DNA of 64,000 nt from Caulobacter sp. CCUG 60055 (lineage in GTDB: Bacteria; Pseudomonadota; Alphaproteobacteria; Caulobacterales; Caulobacteraceae): positions 62,001 to 126,000 of the forward strand of contig NZ_PUIC01000008.1 of NCBI RefSeq assembly GCF_022750545.1, in the 5' to 3' direction. The position numbers were made by a program, and so were the translations under genes. Position 1 is the stretch's first letter. Each line of letters starts with the position of its first letter. Of the stretch, positions 33,617-44,156 are shown piece by piece. Under the pieces are notes generated by a model that had not been told where the DNA came from, searched no databases, and was given only the letters and a program-made list of their open reading frames with translations.

Positions 33617-35662
33617 TCAGCCGAAGGTCTTGCGCACCCGCAGATAGATCTCCGGGCCGAACTTGAGTTCGCGGGTGTCGGTGCTGACCAGCGGATTGGA
33701 GCCGCGCGGGCCGGCGTATTCCTGGAGGATGCGCTCGTAGCCGCGAGAGAACAGGTTGTCGATCTCGGCCCGCAACGACAGGTCCCGCCGGGGGCGCACC
33801 TCGGCGTAGAGCACCACCCAGGTGCGCAGCTTGTCGTCCTCGATTTCGGTCAGCCGATAATAGGTCTGCCGCCAGGCGCTGAACGCGTCGAGCCCCCAGG
33901 TCGCCTTCCAGCGCGGCAGGTCCTGGCTGAAATGGCCTTCCCATTCCAGCGGCTTGAGCTTGGTGATCTCGCGCGTGCGGCCGGTGGCCGGGTCGGTCAC
34001 CTCGGACCAGCGCCAGGTGCCCTGGCCGCGCAGCAGGCCGTTCTTCACGCCGAACCGCGACAGCGGCAGGGTGAGGTTGAGCATCAGCTCGTCCTTGGTC
34101 CCCTCGCCGATGTTGCCCGGGGCGTCGTAGACCGCGCCCGAGGGATCGTAGATCGGCGCCCGGTCGACGACGTTGGTCAGGTCCGAGTGGCGGATGGTGA
34201 CGGTGGCCGCCCCGCTGCCCCAGAACCGCCGCTCGTAGGCGGCCTCGTAGACCCAGGCCTCCTGCGGATCGAGGTTGGGGTTGCCGGCCCGCACCGCGCC
34301 GGTGTTGAGCGACTGCGAGGCGACGAAGTCGTTGAAGTCGAGCTGGCTGACCTCGCGCTCGATCCGCGCCCGGAACTGGTTGCGGTCGTTCGGCGACCAG
34401 GTCACCGCCAGGCGGGGCTTGGCGAAATAGAGGCTCTTCTCCAGCACGACGTCGCCGCTGGAGGCGATGGTCGAGAACTCGAACCGCATGCCCGCCTCGA
34501 CGTTCAGGCTGGGCGTCGCGCTCCAGGTCGCCTGGCCGAAGACCTCGCCCCGCTTTTCGGTGACCTCGACATTGGCGGCCGGCAAGGGGACGGGGACGCC
34601 GTTGACGGCGTAGCGAGTGTCGCTGTCGAGCCAGTTGTAGGCGAACTCGCCGCCGGTCTTGAAGGTCAGCTTGCCGTTGGCGCGGTAGGTCAGGACGGCG
34701 CGGGCGATGCTCTCGCCGTTGGTGTGATGTTCGTTGAACAGCGCCGCGGAGCCGGGCTCTTCGAAGTCGGAACGATAGCGTTCCTCCTGCAGCTGCTGGA
34801 TGAATAGCGCCTCGATCGAGGCGCGCGCGGTCAGGGCCCGGCTGTAGCGGGCGCCGAACTCGGCCTGGTCCTTGGGTTGGCGGTCGTGTTCGACCGAGCC
34901 GCCCGGCGGGCCGTGGTCGTCGACGATCTCGTCATAGGTGAAGCGGTCGTGGAACAGCTGGCCGTTGATGCGCAGGGAGCCGCCCATCAGCGGCGTCTCG
35001 TAGGCCGCCGTGGCGATGATCTGCTGGCCGTTGCCCTCGGTGTTGACGTGGGAGACGAGGGTGGGCGGTCCGCCTCCGGGGACACGTTGCACGCGCCGGC
35101 CGTCGCCGTCGCTGTCGTCGATATAGCCGCTCACCGTCAGCGAGGCCTCCAGAGCGCGGGGGCCGTCGCGCCGCGTCGTCTCCAGCCGCAGGGTCGGGAT
35201 GTGGCGCCCGTCGTTGACCACGAGGTTGTCGGCGATGTGGATCAGGCCGGTGACCGACGAGCCGGTCTTGCGCACGACGTTGGCCACGACCGTCTTGCCT
35301 TGCATGTCGATGCCCGCCGCGCCGCCGCGGATGACGTCGATGCGCTCGACCTGGCTGGCCGGCACCCGTCGCAGGATCGAGTCGAGGTCGTCGTTCTTGC
35401 TGGTCGGGCGGGCGCCGTCGATCAGCACGTTGCCGGCCGCGCCGGCGAAGCCGCGCACGCTGTCGCCGTCGTCGAAGACGAAGCCCGGCAGCCGGCCGAT
35501 CATGTCGCGCGCCGTGTTGGCCTGGGCGGCGGCGAAGAACGAGGCCGGATAGCTGATGACCGCCTGGCCGGCCTCGGCCGCCGGCGCAGGGGGCTGGGCC
35601 GGCGCGTCGGCGGCGGCCGGCGTGGCGGCGGCCAGCGCCCCTAGAAAGATAGCCAATGTCAT
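33617..35662 (-). CDS. TonB-dependent outer-membrane receptor
   Basis: A 681-residue TonB-dependent receptor with a signal peptide (MTLAIFLGALAAATPAAADA). The plug domain reads DMIGRLPGFVFDDGDSVRGFAGAAGNVLIDGARPTSK (cited as RLPGFVFDDGDSVRGF and GNVLIDGARP), with VERIDVIRGGAAGIDMQGKTVVANVV. The rest is a beta-barrel ending in the outer-membrane signal YLRVRKTFG. No siderophore- or sugar-specific gene is beside it, so the ligand is unknown. Two inverted repeats (35661-35709 and 35708-35726) lie in its leader region. Confidence 0.9.
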   Translation of the reverse strand: MTLAIFLGALAAATPAAADAPAQPPAPAAEAGQAVISYPASFFAAAQANTARDMIGRLPGFVFDDGDSVRGFAGAAGNVLIDGARPTSKNDDLDSILRRVPASQVERIDVIRGGAAGIDMQGKTVVANVVRKTGSSVTGLIHIADNLVVNDGRHIPTLRLETTRRDGPRALEASLTVSGYIDDSDGDGRRVQRVPGGGPPTLVSHVNTEGNGQQIIATAAYETPLMGGSLRINGQLFHDRFTYDEIVDDHGPPGGSVEHDRQPKDQAEFGARYSRALTARASIEALFIQQLQEERYRSDFEEPGSAALFNEHHTNGESIARAVLTYRANGKLTFKTGGEFAYNWLDSDTRYAVNGVPVPLPAANVEVTEKRGEVFGQATWSATPSLNVEAGMRFEFSTIASSGDVVLEKSLYFAKPRLAVTWSPNDRNQFRARIEREVSQLDFNDFVASQSLNTGAVRAGNPNLDPQEAWVYEAAYERRFWGSGAATVTIRHSDLTNVVDRAPIYDPSGAVYDAPGNIGEGTKDELMLNLTLPLSRFGVKNGLLRGQGTWRWSEVTDPATGRTREITKLKPLEWEGHFSQDLPRWKATWGLDAFSAWRQTYYRLTEIEDDKLRTWVVLYAEVRPRRDLSLRAEIDNLFSRGYERILQEYAGPRGSNPLVSTDTRELKFGPEIYLRVRKTFG

Positions 35663-35707
35663 GCCCGTGTTCCCCTCCAGGTCGTTTCTGGAAGGAAGCC
35701 TCGGGCA

Positions 35708-35726
35708 TGGCGCCGGTTCGGCGCCA
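35708..35726. other. Perfect 8-bp stem-loop between tldD and the TonB receptor gene
   Basis: TGGCGCCG (35708-35715) and CGGCGCCA (35719-35726) are separated by GTT. A second inverted repeat, CATGCCCG (35661-35668) with CGGGCATG (35702-35709), flanks the leader of the receptor gene and overlaps its start codon. It may be a tldD terminator without T-run, or a leader structure affecting receptor translation. Confidence 0.4.
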
Positions 35727-35771
35727 GTTACAGAACCGAAATGTGGGTTAAATCTTCGACAGGTCCGCCGC

Positions 35772-37202
35772 TCAGACCCCGGTGCCGCCGACCGTCAGCC
35801 CTGTGATCTTCAGGCTCGGCTGGCCGACGCCGACCGGCACGCCCTGACCGGACTTGCCGCACACCCCGACGCCGGGGTCGAAGCAGAAGTCGTCGCCGAT
35901 CATGGTCACCCGCGTCAGGGCCGAGGGGCCGTCGCCGATCAGGGTGGCCCCCTTCACCGGCGTGGTGATCACGCCGTCCTCGACCAGATAGGCCTCGGTG
36001 CACTGGAAGACGAACTTGCCGTTGGTGATGTCGACCTGACCGCCGCCGAAGTTGGCGCAATAGAGGCCGCGCTTCATCGAGGCGATCATCTCCTCGCGCG
36101 TGTGGTCGCCGGCCAGCATGCCGGTGTTGGTCATGCGCGGCATCGGCATGTGGGCGTAGGACTGGCGGCGGCCGTTGCCGGTCGGCTTCATGCCCATCAG
36201 GCGTGCGCTCATCCTGTCGTGCATGTAGCCGACCAGGACGCCGTCCTCGATCAGGATGGTGCGTTCGGTGGGCGTGCCCTCGTCGTCGATGGTCAGCGAG
36301 CCGCGCCGGCCGAGGATCGAGCCGTCGTCGAAGACGGTGACGCCGGGGGCGGCCACCCGCTCGCCGATTCGGCCCGAGAACGCCGAGACGCCCTTGCGGT
36401 TGAAGTCGCCTTCCAGGCCGTGGCCGACGGCTTCGTGCAGCAGCACGCCGTTCCAGCCCGGCCCCAGCACCACGTCCATCTCGCCGGCCGGGCAGGGGGC
36501 GGCCTCCAGGTTGACCAGGGCCTGGCGCAGGGCCTCGTCGACCTGGCCCCGCCACTTGTCCGGCGAAATCCAGGCCTCGAAGCCGGCGCGGCCGCCGGCG
36601 CCGGCCGAGCCGGTCTCGCGCCGGCCGTCCTTCTCCACCGTCACCTGGACGTTGACCCGCACCAGCGGGCGCACGTCGCGCAGCAGGCGGCCGTCGGCGC
36701 GCAGGATCTCGACCGTGCGCCGCTCGCCGGCCAGGCTGGCCATCACCTGGACCACGCGCGGATCGCGGGCGCGGGCGAAGGCGTCGATCTCCTGGAGCAG
36801 GGCGACCTTGTCCGAGAAGGCCGGCGAGGCGAGGGGATCGTCCTCGCCATAAAGCTTGGCGTTGGTGGCGCGCGGCCCCTCGGCCGACACGCCGGCGTGG
36901 CCGCGCTTGGCCAGGGCGGCGGAACCCGCCGCGCGCTTCAGGGCGGCCTCGGAGATCTCGGCGGCGTGGGCGTAGCCGGCGGTCTCGCCCGCGACCACCC
37001 GCAGGCCGAAGCCTTCGCCGGAATCGTAGGCGGCCGATTTCAGGCGCCCGTCGTCGAACAGGAACGATTCGCTTTCGGAGCGCTCGACGAACAACTCGCC
37101 GTCGTCGGCGCCGGCCAGGGCCTGCGACAGGATTTCGCGGGCGCGCTCGGCCGGCACGCCGGAGGCTTCAAGGACGGACGGGGCGGAACTGTGCATGGTC
37201 AT
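35772..37202 (-). CDS. tldD: TldD zinc metalloprotease subunit
   Basis: A 476-residue TldD protein, the catalytic subunit of the TldD/TldE (PmbA) protease. The zinc motif HEAVGHGLEGDF (HExxxH) is clear. The GTERTILIEDGVLVGYMHDR region and a FGGGQVDITNGKFVFQC segment also match the family. The complex threads unfolded peptides and processes RiPP leaders in some hosts. Its partner PmbA is encoded at 4794-6125. The ATG at 37202 begins MTMHSSAPS; an alternative ATG at 37196 is possible. Confidence 0.95.
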   Translation of the reverse strand: MTMHSSAPSVLEASGVPAERAREILSQALAGADDGELFVERSESESFLFDDGRLKSAAYDSGEGFGLRVVAGETAGYAHAAEISEAALKRAAGSAALAKRGHAGVSAEGPRATNAKLYGEDDPLASPAFSDKVALLQEIDAFARARDPRVVQVMASLAGERRTVEILRADGRLLRDVRPLVRVNVQVTVEKDGRRETGSAGAGGRAGFEAWISPDKWRGQVDEALRQALVNLEAAPCPAGEMDVVLGPGWNGVLLHEAVGHGLEGDFNRKGVSAFSGRIGERVAAPGVTVFDDGSILGRRGSLTIDDEGTPTERTILIEDGVLVGYMHDRMSARLMGMKPTGNGRRQSYAHMPMPRMTNTGMLAGDHTREEMIASMKRGLYCANFGGGQVDITNGKFVFQCTEAYLVEDGVITTPVKGATLIGDGPSALTRVTMIGDDFCFDPGVGVCGKSGQGVPVGVGQPSLKITGLTVGGTGV

Positions 37203-37601
37203 GGGCTCAATATCGGACGATCGCGGGGCGGGCGTCCAGGCCGGACGCCCGTATCCGGCGCGTCTTCTTAGATCGTGGGGGGCCTCGCCGACGGCAAGGC
37301 GGGCGGCGAGGCGTCGTCGCGGCCCGCCCCCCGAGGCCGGGACCGGCGGGGATTTCGGCCCCGGCGGCCGCCAAACGGCGATCGCCGAAACATGTCCGGC
37401 CGATGGCGGCGCAACCGCTTGGCAAGCCTGGGGAGAGCGCGTATTGACCGCCGCAGTCGTAGATCAACGGGAGGGCTCCGGGATTCTGCGCGGGTTTCGG
37501 CGTGCAAATTGACGCTGGAGTCGGCGGGATTTCTGGGTCATGTCGGTCGATGAGGCGGGAGTCGCCCGCGCCAGTCGGCCGCAGATTGAGCCGTGAGGGA
37601 C
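37203..37601. other. 399-bp intergenic region between tldD and ctaC
   Basis: This is the divergent control region of tldD (minus) and the cytochrome oxidase operon (plus). I see a stem-loop GGGCGTCC-N5-GGACGCCC near 37231-37251 close to tldD, and otherwise GC-rich sequence without a convincing promoter pair. A short open frame at 37195-37512 has no protein-like features. The oxidase promoter must lie here, but I cannot place it. Confidence 0.6.
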
Positions 37602-40255
<2,654 letters not shown>

Positions 40256-40277
40256 GTTAGGCTATAGTACGACGCGG

Positions 40278-40315
40278 GGGCGCGGGACCGGGGGCCATCC
40301 TCCAGTCCCGCGCCC
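40278..40315. terminator. Long hairpin between ctaD and ctaB (partial terminator or mRNA barrier)
   Basis: GGGCGCGGGAC (40278-40288) pairs perfectly with GTCCCGCGCCC (40305-40315). An inner set of five more pairs leaves a CCAT loop after one mismatch, making a stem of about 16 pairs. It is followed by TTCGCTC without a real T-run. It sits 23 bp after ctaD and may lower expression of the assembly genes relative to the subunits. Confidence 0.55.
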
Positions 40316-40357
40316 TTCGCTCATGTGACAGAGACCTCAAGGCCGATTTTGCGAAAG

Positions 40358-41347
40358 ATGACCGACACCGCCGTCCCATCCGCCGAGCCGCAAGGCCGGG
40401 CGACGCCGGCGCGCTGGCAGGACTACGTGGCGCTGCTCAAGCCGCGGGTGATGTCGCTGGTGGTGTTCACCGGCCTGACGGGCCTGATCTGCGCCGGCCG
40501 GCCGATGCACCCGGTGCTGGCGGCGGTGGCCATCCTGTGCATCGCGGTGGGGGCGGGGGCCTCGGCGTCCCTCAACATGTGGTACGACGCCGACATCGAC
40601 GCGCGCATGCGCCGTACGCGCGGCCGTCCGGTGCCCGCCGGCCGCGTCCAGGGCGCCGACGCCCTGGCCCTGGGGATCACGCTCAGCATCCTGTCGGTCG
40701 GCACGATGATCCTGGCGATCAACCTGCTGGCCGCGGCCCTGCTGGCCTTCACCATCTTCTTCTACGCCGTGGTCTATACGATGTGGCTCAAGCGCTCGAC
40801 GGCGCAGAACATCGTCATCGGCGGCCTCGCCGGGGCCCTGCCGCCGGTGATCGGCTGGGCCGCCGCCGCCGGGACCGCGCCGCTGAACGCCTGGCTGCTG
40901 TGCGCTATCATCTTCATGTGGACGCCGCCGCATTTCTGGGCGCTGTCGCTCTACACCAGCGAGGACTACGCCAAGGTCGGCGTGCCGATGATGCCGGTGG
41001 TCAAGGGCGCGCGCTCCACCCGCCTGCAGATCCTGATCTACAGCCTGCTGCTGATCCCGATCTGCGTCGCGCCGGCCTTCACCGGCCTGGGCGGGGCGCT
41101 CTACCTGGCGGTGGCTGGGCTTGGCGGCCTGCTGTTCCTGGTCCTGGCCTGGCGGCTGTTCCGCAGCCGGGCGGGGGAGGCGGCCGATCCGCGCAACCGC
41201 GAGGGCGCGCAGGGCGCGCTCTACGACGTCAAGGCGGCGGCCAAGGACGCCCGCAACCTGTTCGCCTTCTCCATCCTGTATCTCTTCGTGCTGTTCGCGG
41301 CCCTGCTCGTCGAGCACGTGTTCGGTTTAGGGAGCCTGCGCCCATGA
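40358..41347 (+). CDS. ctaB: Protoheme IX farnesyltransferase (heme O synthase)
   Basis: A 329-residue UbiA-superfamily membrane prenyltransferase that makes heme O, precursor of the heme A used by the oxidase. The first Asp-rich motif is NMWYDADIDARMRRTRGRPVPAG. The second region, YTSEDYAKVGVPMMPVVKGA, is typical of CtaB/CyoE. I chose the ATG at 40358; an in-frame GTG at 40325 would extend it by 11 residues. Its stop overlaps the next small gene (ATGA, 41344-41347). Confidence 0.93.
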   Translation: MTDTAVPSAEPQGRATPARWQDYVALLKPRVMSLVVFTGLTGLICAGRPMHPVLAAVAILCIAVGAGASASLNMWYDADIDARMRRTRGRPVPAGRVQGADALALGITLSILSVGTMILAINLLAAALLAFTIFFYAVVYTMWLKRSTAQNIVIGGLAGALPPVIGWAAAAGTAPLNAWLLCAIIFMWTPPHFWALSLYTSEDYAKVGVPMMPVVKGARSTRLQILIYSLLLIPICVAPAFTGLGGALYLAVAGLGGLLFLVLAWRLFRSRAGEAADPRNREGAQGALYDVKAAAKDARNLFAFSILYLFVLFAALLVEHVFGLGSLRP

Positions 41348-41496
41348 CCCACCCCGCGCCCGAGAGCGACGAGGCCGCCAAGGCCCGCGGTCGCCGCAAC
41401 GTCGTGCTGGCCCTGGGCCTCGTCGCCTTCGTGGTGCTGGTCTTCGTGATCACCGTCGTCAGGCTCGGCGCCAATGCCGCCCACCAGCCCCTCTGA
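41344..41496 (+). CDS. Small single-pass CoxF-like protein
   Basis: A 50-residue protein with an N-terminal charged stretch (MTHPAPESDEAAKARGRRN) and one transmembrane helix (VVLALGLVAFVVLVFVITVV). Position between ctaB and ctaG, with overlaps at both ends (4 nt with ctaB, 23 nt with ctaG), matches the small CoxF-type genes annotated in alphaproteobacterial oxidase operons. Its role is unknown; a part in oxidase assembly is inferred from context. Confidence 0.78.
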   Translation: MTHPAPESDEAAKARGRRNVVLALGLVAFVVLVFVITVVRLGANAAHQPL

Positions 41497-42115
41497 TCGG
41501 CGTCCGCCCGTCGCGGGGCGGCGCAACCTCCGCATCGCCGTCGTCTGCGGCGTGGTGTTCTTCGGCATGATCGGCGCAGCCTACGCCGCCGTGCCGCTGT
41601 ACCGGATGTTCTGCCAGGTCACCGGCTTCAACGGCGCCGTGCGCAAGGCAGAGGCCGCGCCGCAGCAGGTTCTGGACAAGACGGTCGAGATTCGATTCGA
41701 CGCCAACGTCCGCAAGCTGCCCTGGAAGTTCGAGGCCGAGCAGACCAGCCAGGTCGTCAAGATCGGCGCCACCAACCTCGCCTTCTACCGGGTGACCAAC
41801 ACCGGGACCGCGCCGATGACCGCGCGCGCCGCCTACAACGTCGTGCCCGAGCAGGCCGGCGCCTACTTCCAGAAGCTCGAATGCTTCTGCTTCAAGGACC
41901 AGACGGTCCAGCCGGGCCAGACGGTCGAGTTTCCCGTCGTCTATTTCGTCGATCCCCGCTTCGCGTCGGACCGCGAAACCCGCGATGCGACCACGATCAC
42001 GCTGTCCTACACCTTCTTCCCGGCCGCCGACGCGCCGCCGCAGGAAAGGGTGGCCCGATCCGACCCGCCCGGGGCTGCAAACGCCCTTGGCGGATCACGG
42101 AAGGCGGGGCTATAG
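41474..42115 (+). CDS. ctaG: Cytochrome c oxidase assembly protein CtaG (Cox11 family)
   Basis: A 213-residue copper chaperone for the CuB site of subunit I. One N-terminal transmembrane helix (about 20-42) is followed by a periplasmic immunoglobulin-like domain. The copper-binding motif is ECFCFKDQ (CFCF). VPLYRMFCQVTGFNG just after the helix is also conserved. It overlaps the CoxF-like gene by 23 bp. The C-terminal tail after PPQERVAR appears extended and low in complexity. Confidence 0.95.
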   Translation: MPPTSPSDRRPPVAGRRNLRIAVVCGVVFFGMIGAAYAAVPLYRMFCQVTGFNGAVRKAEAAPQQVLDKTVEIRFDANVRKLPWKFEAEQTSQVVKIGATNLAFYRVTNTGTAPMTARAAYNVVPEQAGAYFQKLECFCFKDQTVQPGQTVEFPVVYFVDPRFASDRETRDATTITLSYTFFPAADAPPQERVARSDPPGAANALGGSRKAGL

Positions 42116-42189
42116 GCTAACCACGAAACCTGTGCGGCCGACGTCTTGAGGGGGGCGGCTGCTGATTGACTGAGGGGCTTGAGGCCGAC

Positions 42190-43062
42190 ATGGCGCACGG
42201 AGCTGTCAAACACGACTACCACCTGGTCAACCCGAGCCCGTGGCCGCTGAGCGGCTCGTTCTTCGCTCTGGTGATGGCCATCGGCGGCGTGATCTGGATG
42301 AAGGGCCTGTTCGGCCTCGAAAAGCACAATCCGGCGGTGTTCCTGATCGGCCTGGCCGGCGTGCTCTACACCATGTTCGGCTGGTGGCGCGACGTGGTGA
42401 AGGAAGCCAACGAGGGCGACCACACCCCGGTCGTCTCGATCGGCCTGCGCTACGGCATGATCCTGTTCATCGCCTCGGAAGTGATGTTCTTCGTCGCCTG
42501 GTTCTGGGTGTTCTTCGAGATGGCGCTGTTCCACGGCGCCCGCACCGGCGGCCATGAAGCGCTGGAGGACGTCCGCACCGCCTGGGCCACCTGGCCGCCC
42601 AAGGGCGTCGAGACGGTGTCGCCCTGGCACCTGCCGCTGGTCAACACCCTGACCCTGCTGCTGTCGGGCACCACGGTCACCTGGGCCCACCACGCCCTGC
42701 AGACCGGCGACCGCAAGGGCGCCAAGACCGGCCTGATCCTCACGGTCGTGCTCGGCGTGCTGTTCACCGCCATCCAGGCCTACGAATACCACCACATCCT
42801 GACCGAGAAGCTGTTCTACTCGGAAGAGGCCGCCAACGCCGGCCTGTACGGCTCGGCCTTCTTCATGGCCACCGGCTTCCACGGCTTCCACGTCATCGTC
42901 GGCACCATCTTCCTGGCGGTCTGCCTGATCCGCCTGATGAACGGCGCCTTCACGCCCAAGCAGCACTTCGGCTTCGAGGCGGCCGCCTGGTACTGGCACT
43001 TCGTCGACGTGGTGTGGCTGTTCCTGTTCGCCTTCATCTACGTCATCTTCGGCCGGGGCTGA
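42190..43062 (+). CDS. ctaE: Cytochrome c oxidase subunit III
   Basis: Subunit III of the aa3 oxidase, 290 residues, seven transmembrane helices. Landmarks are [31 protein letters not shown], and the C-terminal [13 protein letters not shown] with [14 protein letters not shown]. It stabilises subunit I and proton uptake. The ATG at 42190 follows GAGG. The DUF983 gene starts 7 bp after its stop. Confidence 0.96.
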   Translation: MAHGAVKHDYHLVNPSPWPLSGSFFALVMAIGGVIWMKGLFGLEKHNPAVFLIGLAGVLYTMFGWWRDVVKEANEGDHTPVVSIGLRYGMILFIASEVMFFVAWFWVFFEMALFHGARTGGHEALEDVRTAWATWPPKGVETVSPWHLPLVNTLTLLLSGTTVTWAHHALQTGDRKGAKTGLILTVVLGVLFTAIQAYEYHHILTEKLFYSEEAANAGLYGSAFFMATGFHGFHVIVGTIFLAVCLIRLMNGAFTPKQHFGFEAAAWYWHFVDVVWLFLFAFIYVIFGRG

Positions 43063-43069
43063 TTTCGAC

Positions 43070-43432
43070 ATGGCAGGTGTGAACCCGGTCCTGGCCGGCC
43101 TCGCCTGCCGCTGCCCCAACTGCGGCGAAGGCCACCTGTTCGAGGGCTTCCTCAAGGTGGCCGATCGTTGCGAGGCCTGTGGCTACGACCTGCGCGCCGC
43201 CGACTCGGGAGACGGGCCGGCGGTGTTCATCATTCTGATCGTCGGCGTCATCGTCGGGTTCGGCGCGCTGATCACCGAGGTGGTCGCCCATCCGCCAGTA
43301 TGGCTGCACCTTCTGGTGTGGCTGCCGTTGACGGCGGTGCTGGTGCTGGCCCTCCTGCGACCGTTCAAGGGCGTGATGCTGGCCATGCAGTTCCATCACA
43401 GGGCTTCGGAAGCCGGCCGCGATGACGTCTAG
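43070..43432 (+). CDS. DUF983 zinc-ribbon membrane protein
   Basis: A 120-residue DUF983 protein. An N-terminal zinc-ribbon (CRCPNCGEGHLFEGFL, then CEACGYDL; CxxC pairs) is followed by two transmembrane helices (about 50-70 and 76-95). DUF983 genes regularly sit between ctaE and surf1 in alphaproteobacteria, suggesting an oxidase-assembly role that has not been defined. It overlaps the SURF1 gene by 11 bp. Confidence 0.9.
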   Translation: MAGVNPVLAGLACRCPNCGEGHLFEGFLKVADRCEACGYDLRAADSGDGPAVFIILIVGVIVGFGALITEVVAHPPVWLHLLVWLPLTAVLVLALLRPFKGVMLAMQFHHRASEAGRDDV

Positions 43433-44156
43433 CGAGGCGGCCGCGGCCCGGCGCTTTCCCGTCGGCCTGACGGCGGCCGCGGTCTGCGCCCTGGCGGTGC
43501 TGGTCGGGCTGGGCGCCTGGCAGTTGCACCGCCTGCAATGGAAGGCCGCGCTGCTGGCCAGGATCGCCGCCCTGCAGGCCGCGCCGCCGGAGCCGCTGGG
43601 TCCGGTCCTGCGCCGGGCGCGCGATCATCTCGATCTCGATTTCGTCCGGGTCCAGGCCGACTGCCCCGACATCGAGCGCACGCCCTTCCTCAAGCTGTTC
43701 TCGGTGCGCGACGGCGAGGCCGGCTATCGCGTCATCACCGCCTGCCGGCTGCAGGGGGCCGACTTCGCCGCGATTCTCGTCGACCGGGGGTTCGTCGCCC
43801 AGGAGGTGGCCGGCCGGTTGACCACGGCCGACGCGCCCCGGCTGGCGGGACCGGTCGTCGGCGTGCTGCGGACCGGCGACAAGCGCAACTTCGTCACGCC
43901 CGACAATCCCCAGGGGGCCGGGGTCTGGTACTGGCGCGACGTCGCGGCCATGAGCAGGGCGCTGGGCGCGGGCGCCGCGCCGCCGGTGTTCCTGATGCTG
44001 GAGCGGCCCGCGCCAGCCGGTTTCGGCCCGACGCCGGCGCCGCTGCCGGCCGACATCCCCAATCGACATCTCGAATACGCCCTGACCTGGTTCGGCCTTG
44101 CCGGGGCGATGCTCGCCGTCTATGCGGCCATGCTCTGGCGTAGGTTCAGGACCTGA
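43422..44156 (+). CDS. SURF1 family oxidase assembly protein
   Basis: A 244-residue SURF1 protein with the usual hairpin topology: a transmembrane helix at each end (about 15-33 and 218-238) around a periplasmic domain. Landmarks are GLGAWQLHRLQWK near the N-terminus, AILVDRGFVAQE, and NRHLEYALTWFGLA at the C-terminus. SURF1 delivers or stabilises heme a in subunit I. Its stop overlaps the thrC start by one base (TGATG). Confidence 0.93.
   Translation: MTSSEAAAARRFPVGLTAAAVCALAVLVGLGAWQLHRLQWKAALLARIAALQAAPPEPLGPVLRRARDHLDLDFVRVQADCPDIERTPFLKLFSVRDGEAGYRVITACRLQGADFAAILVDRGFVAQEVAGRLTTADAPRLAGPVVGVLRTGDKRNFVTPDNPQGAGVWYWRDVAAMSRALGAGAAPPVFLMLERPAPAGFGPTPAPLPADIPNRHLEYALTWFGLAGAMLAVYAAMLWRRFRT

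Noticed and set aside
37444-37465. TTGACC and TAGATC as a promoter for the oxidase operon
   Set aside because: The hexamers are only 10 bp apart, far too close for a sigma70 promoter.
37195-37512. A possible 105-residue protein in the tldD-ctaC gap
   Set aside because: No ribosome binding site, Arg/Gly/Pro-biased composition, overlaps the tldD start and shows no protein-like pattern.
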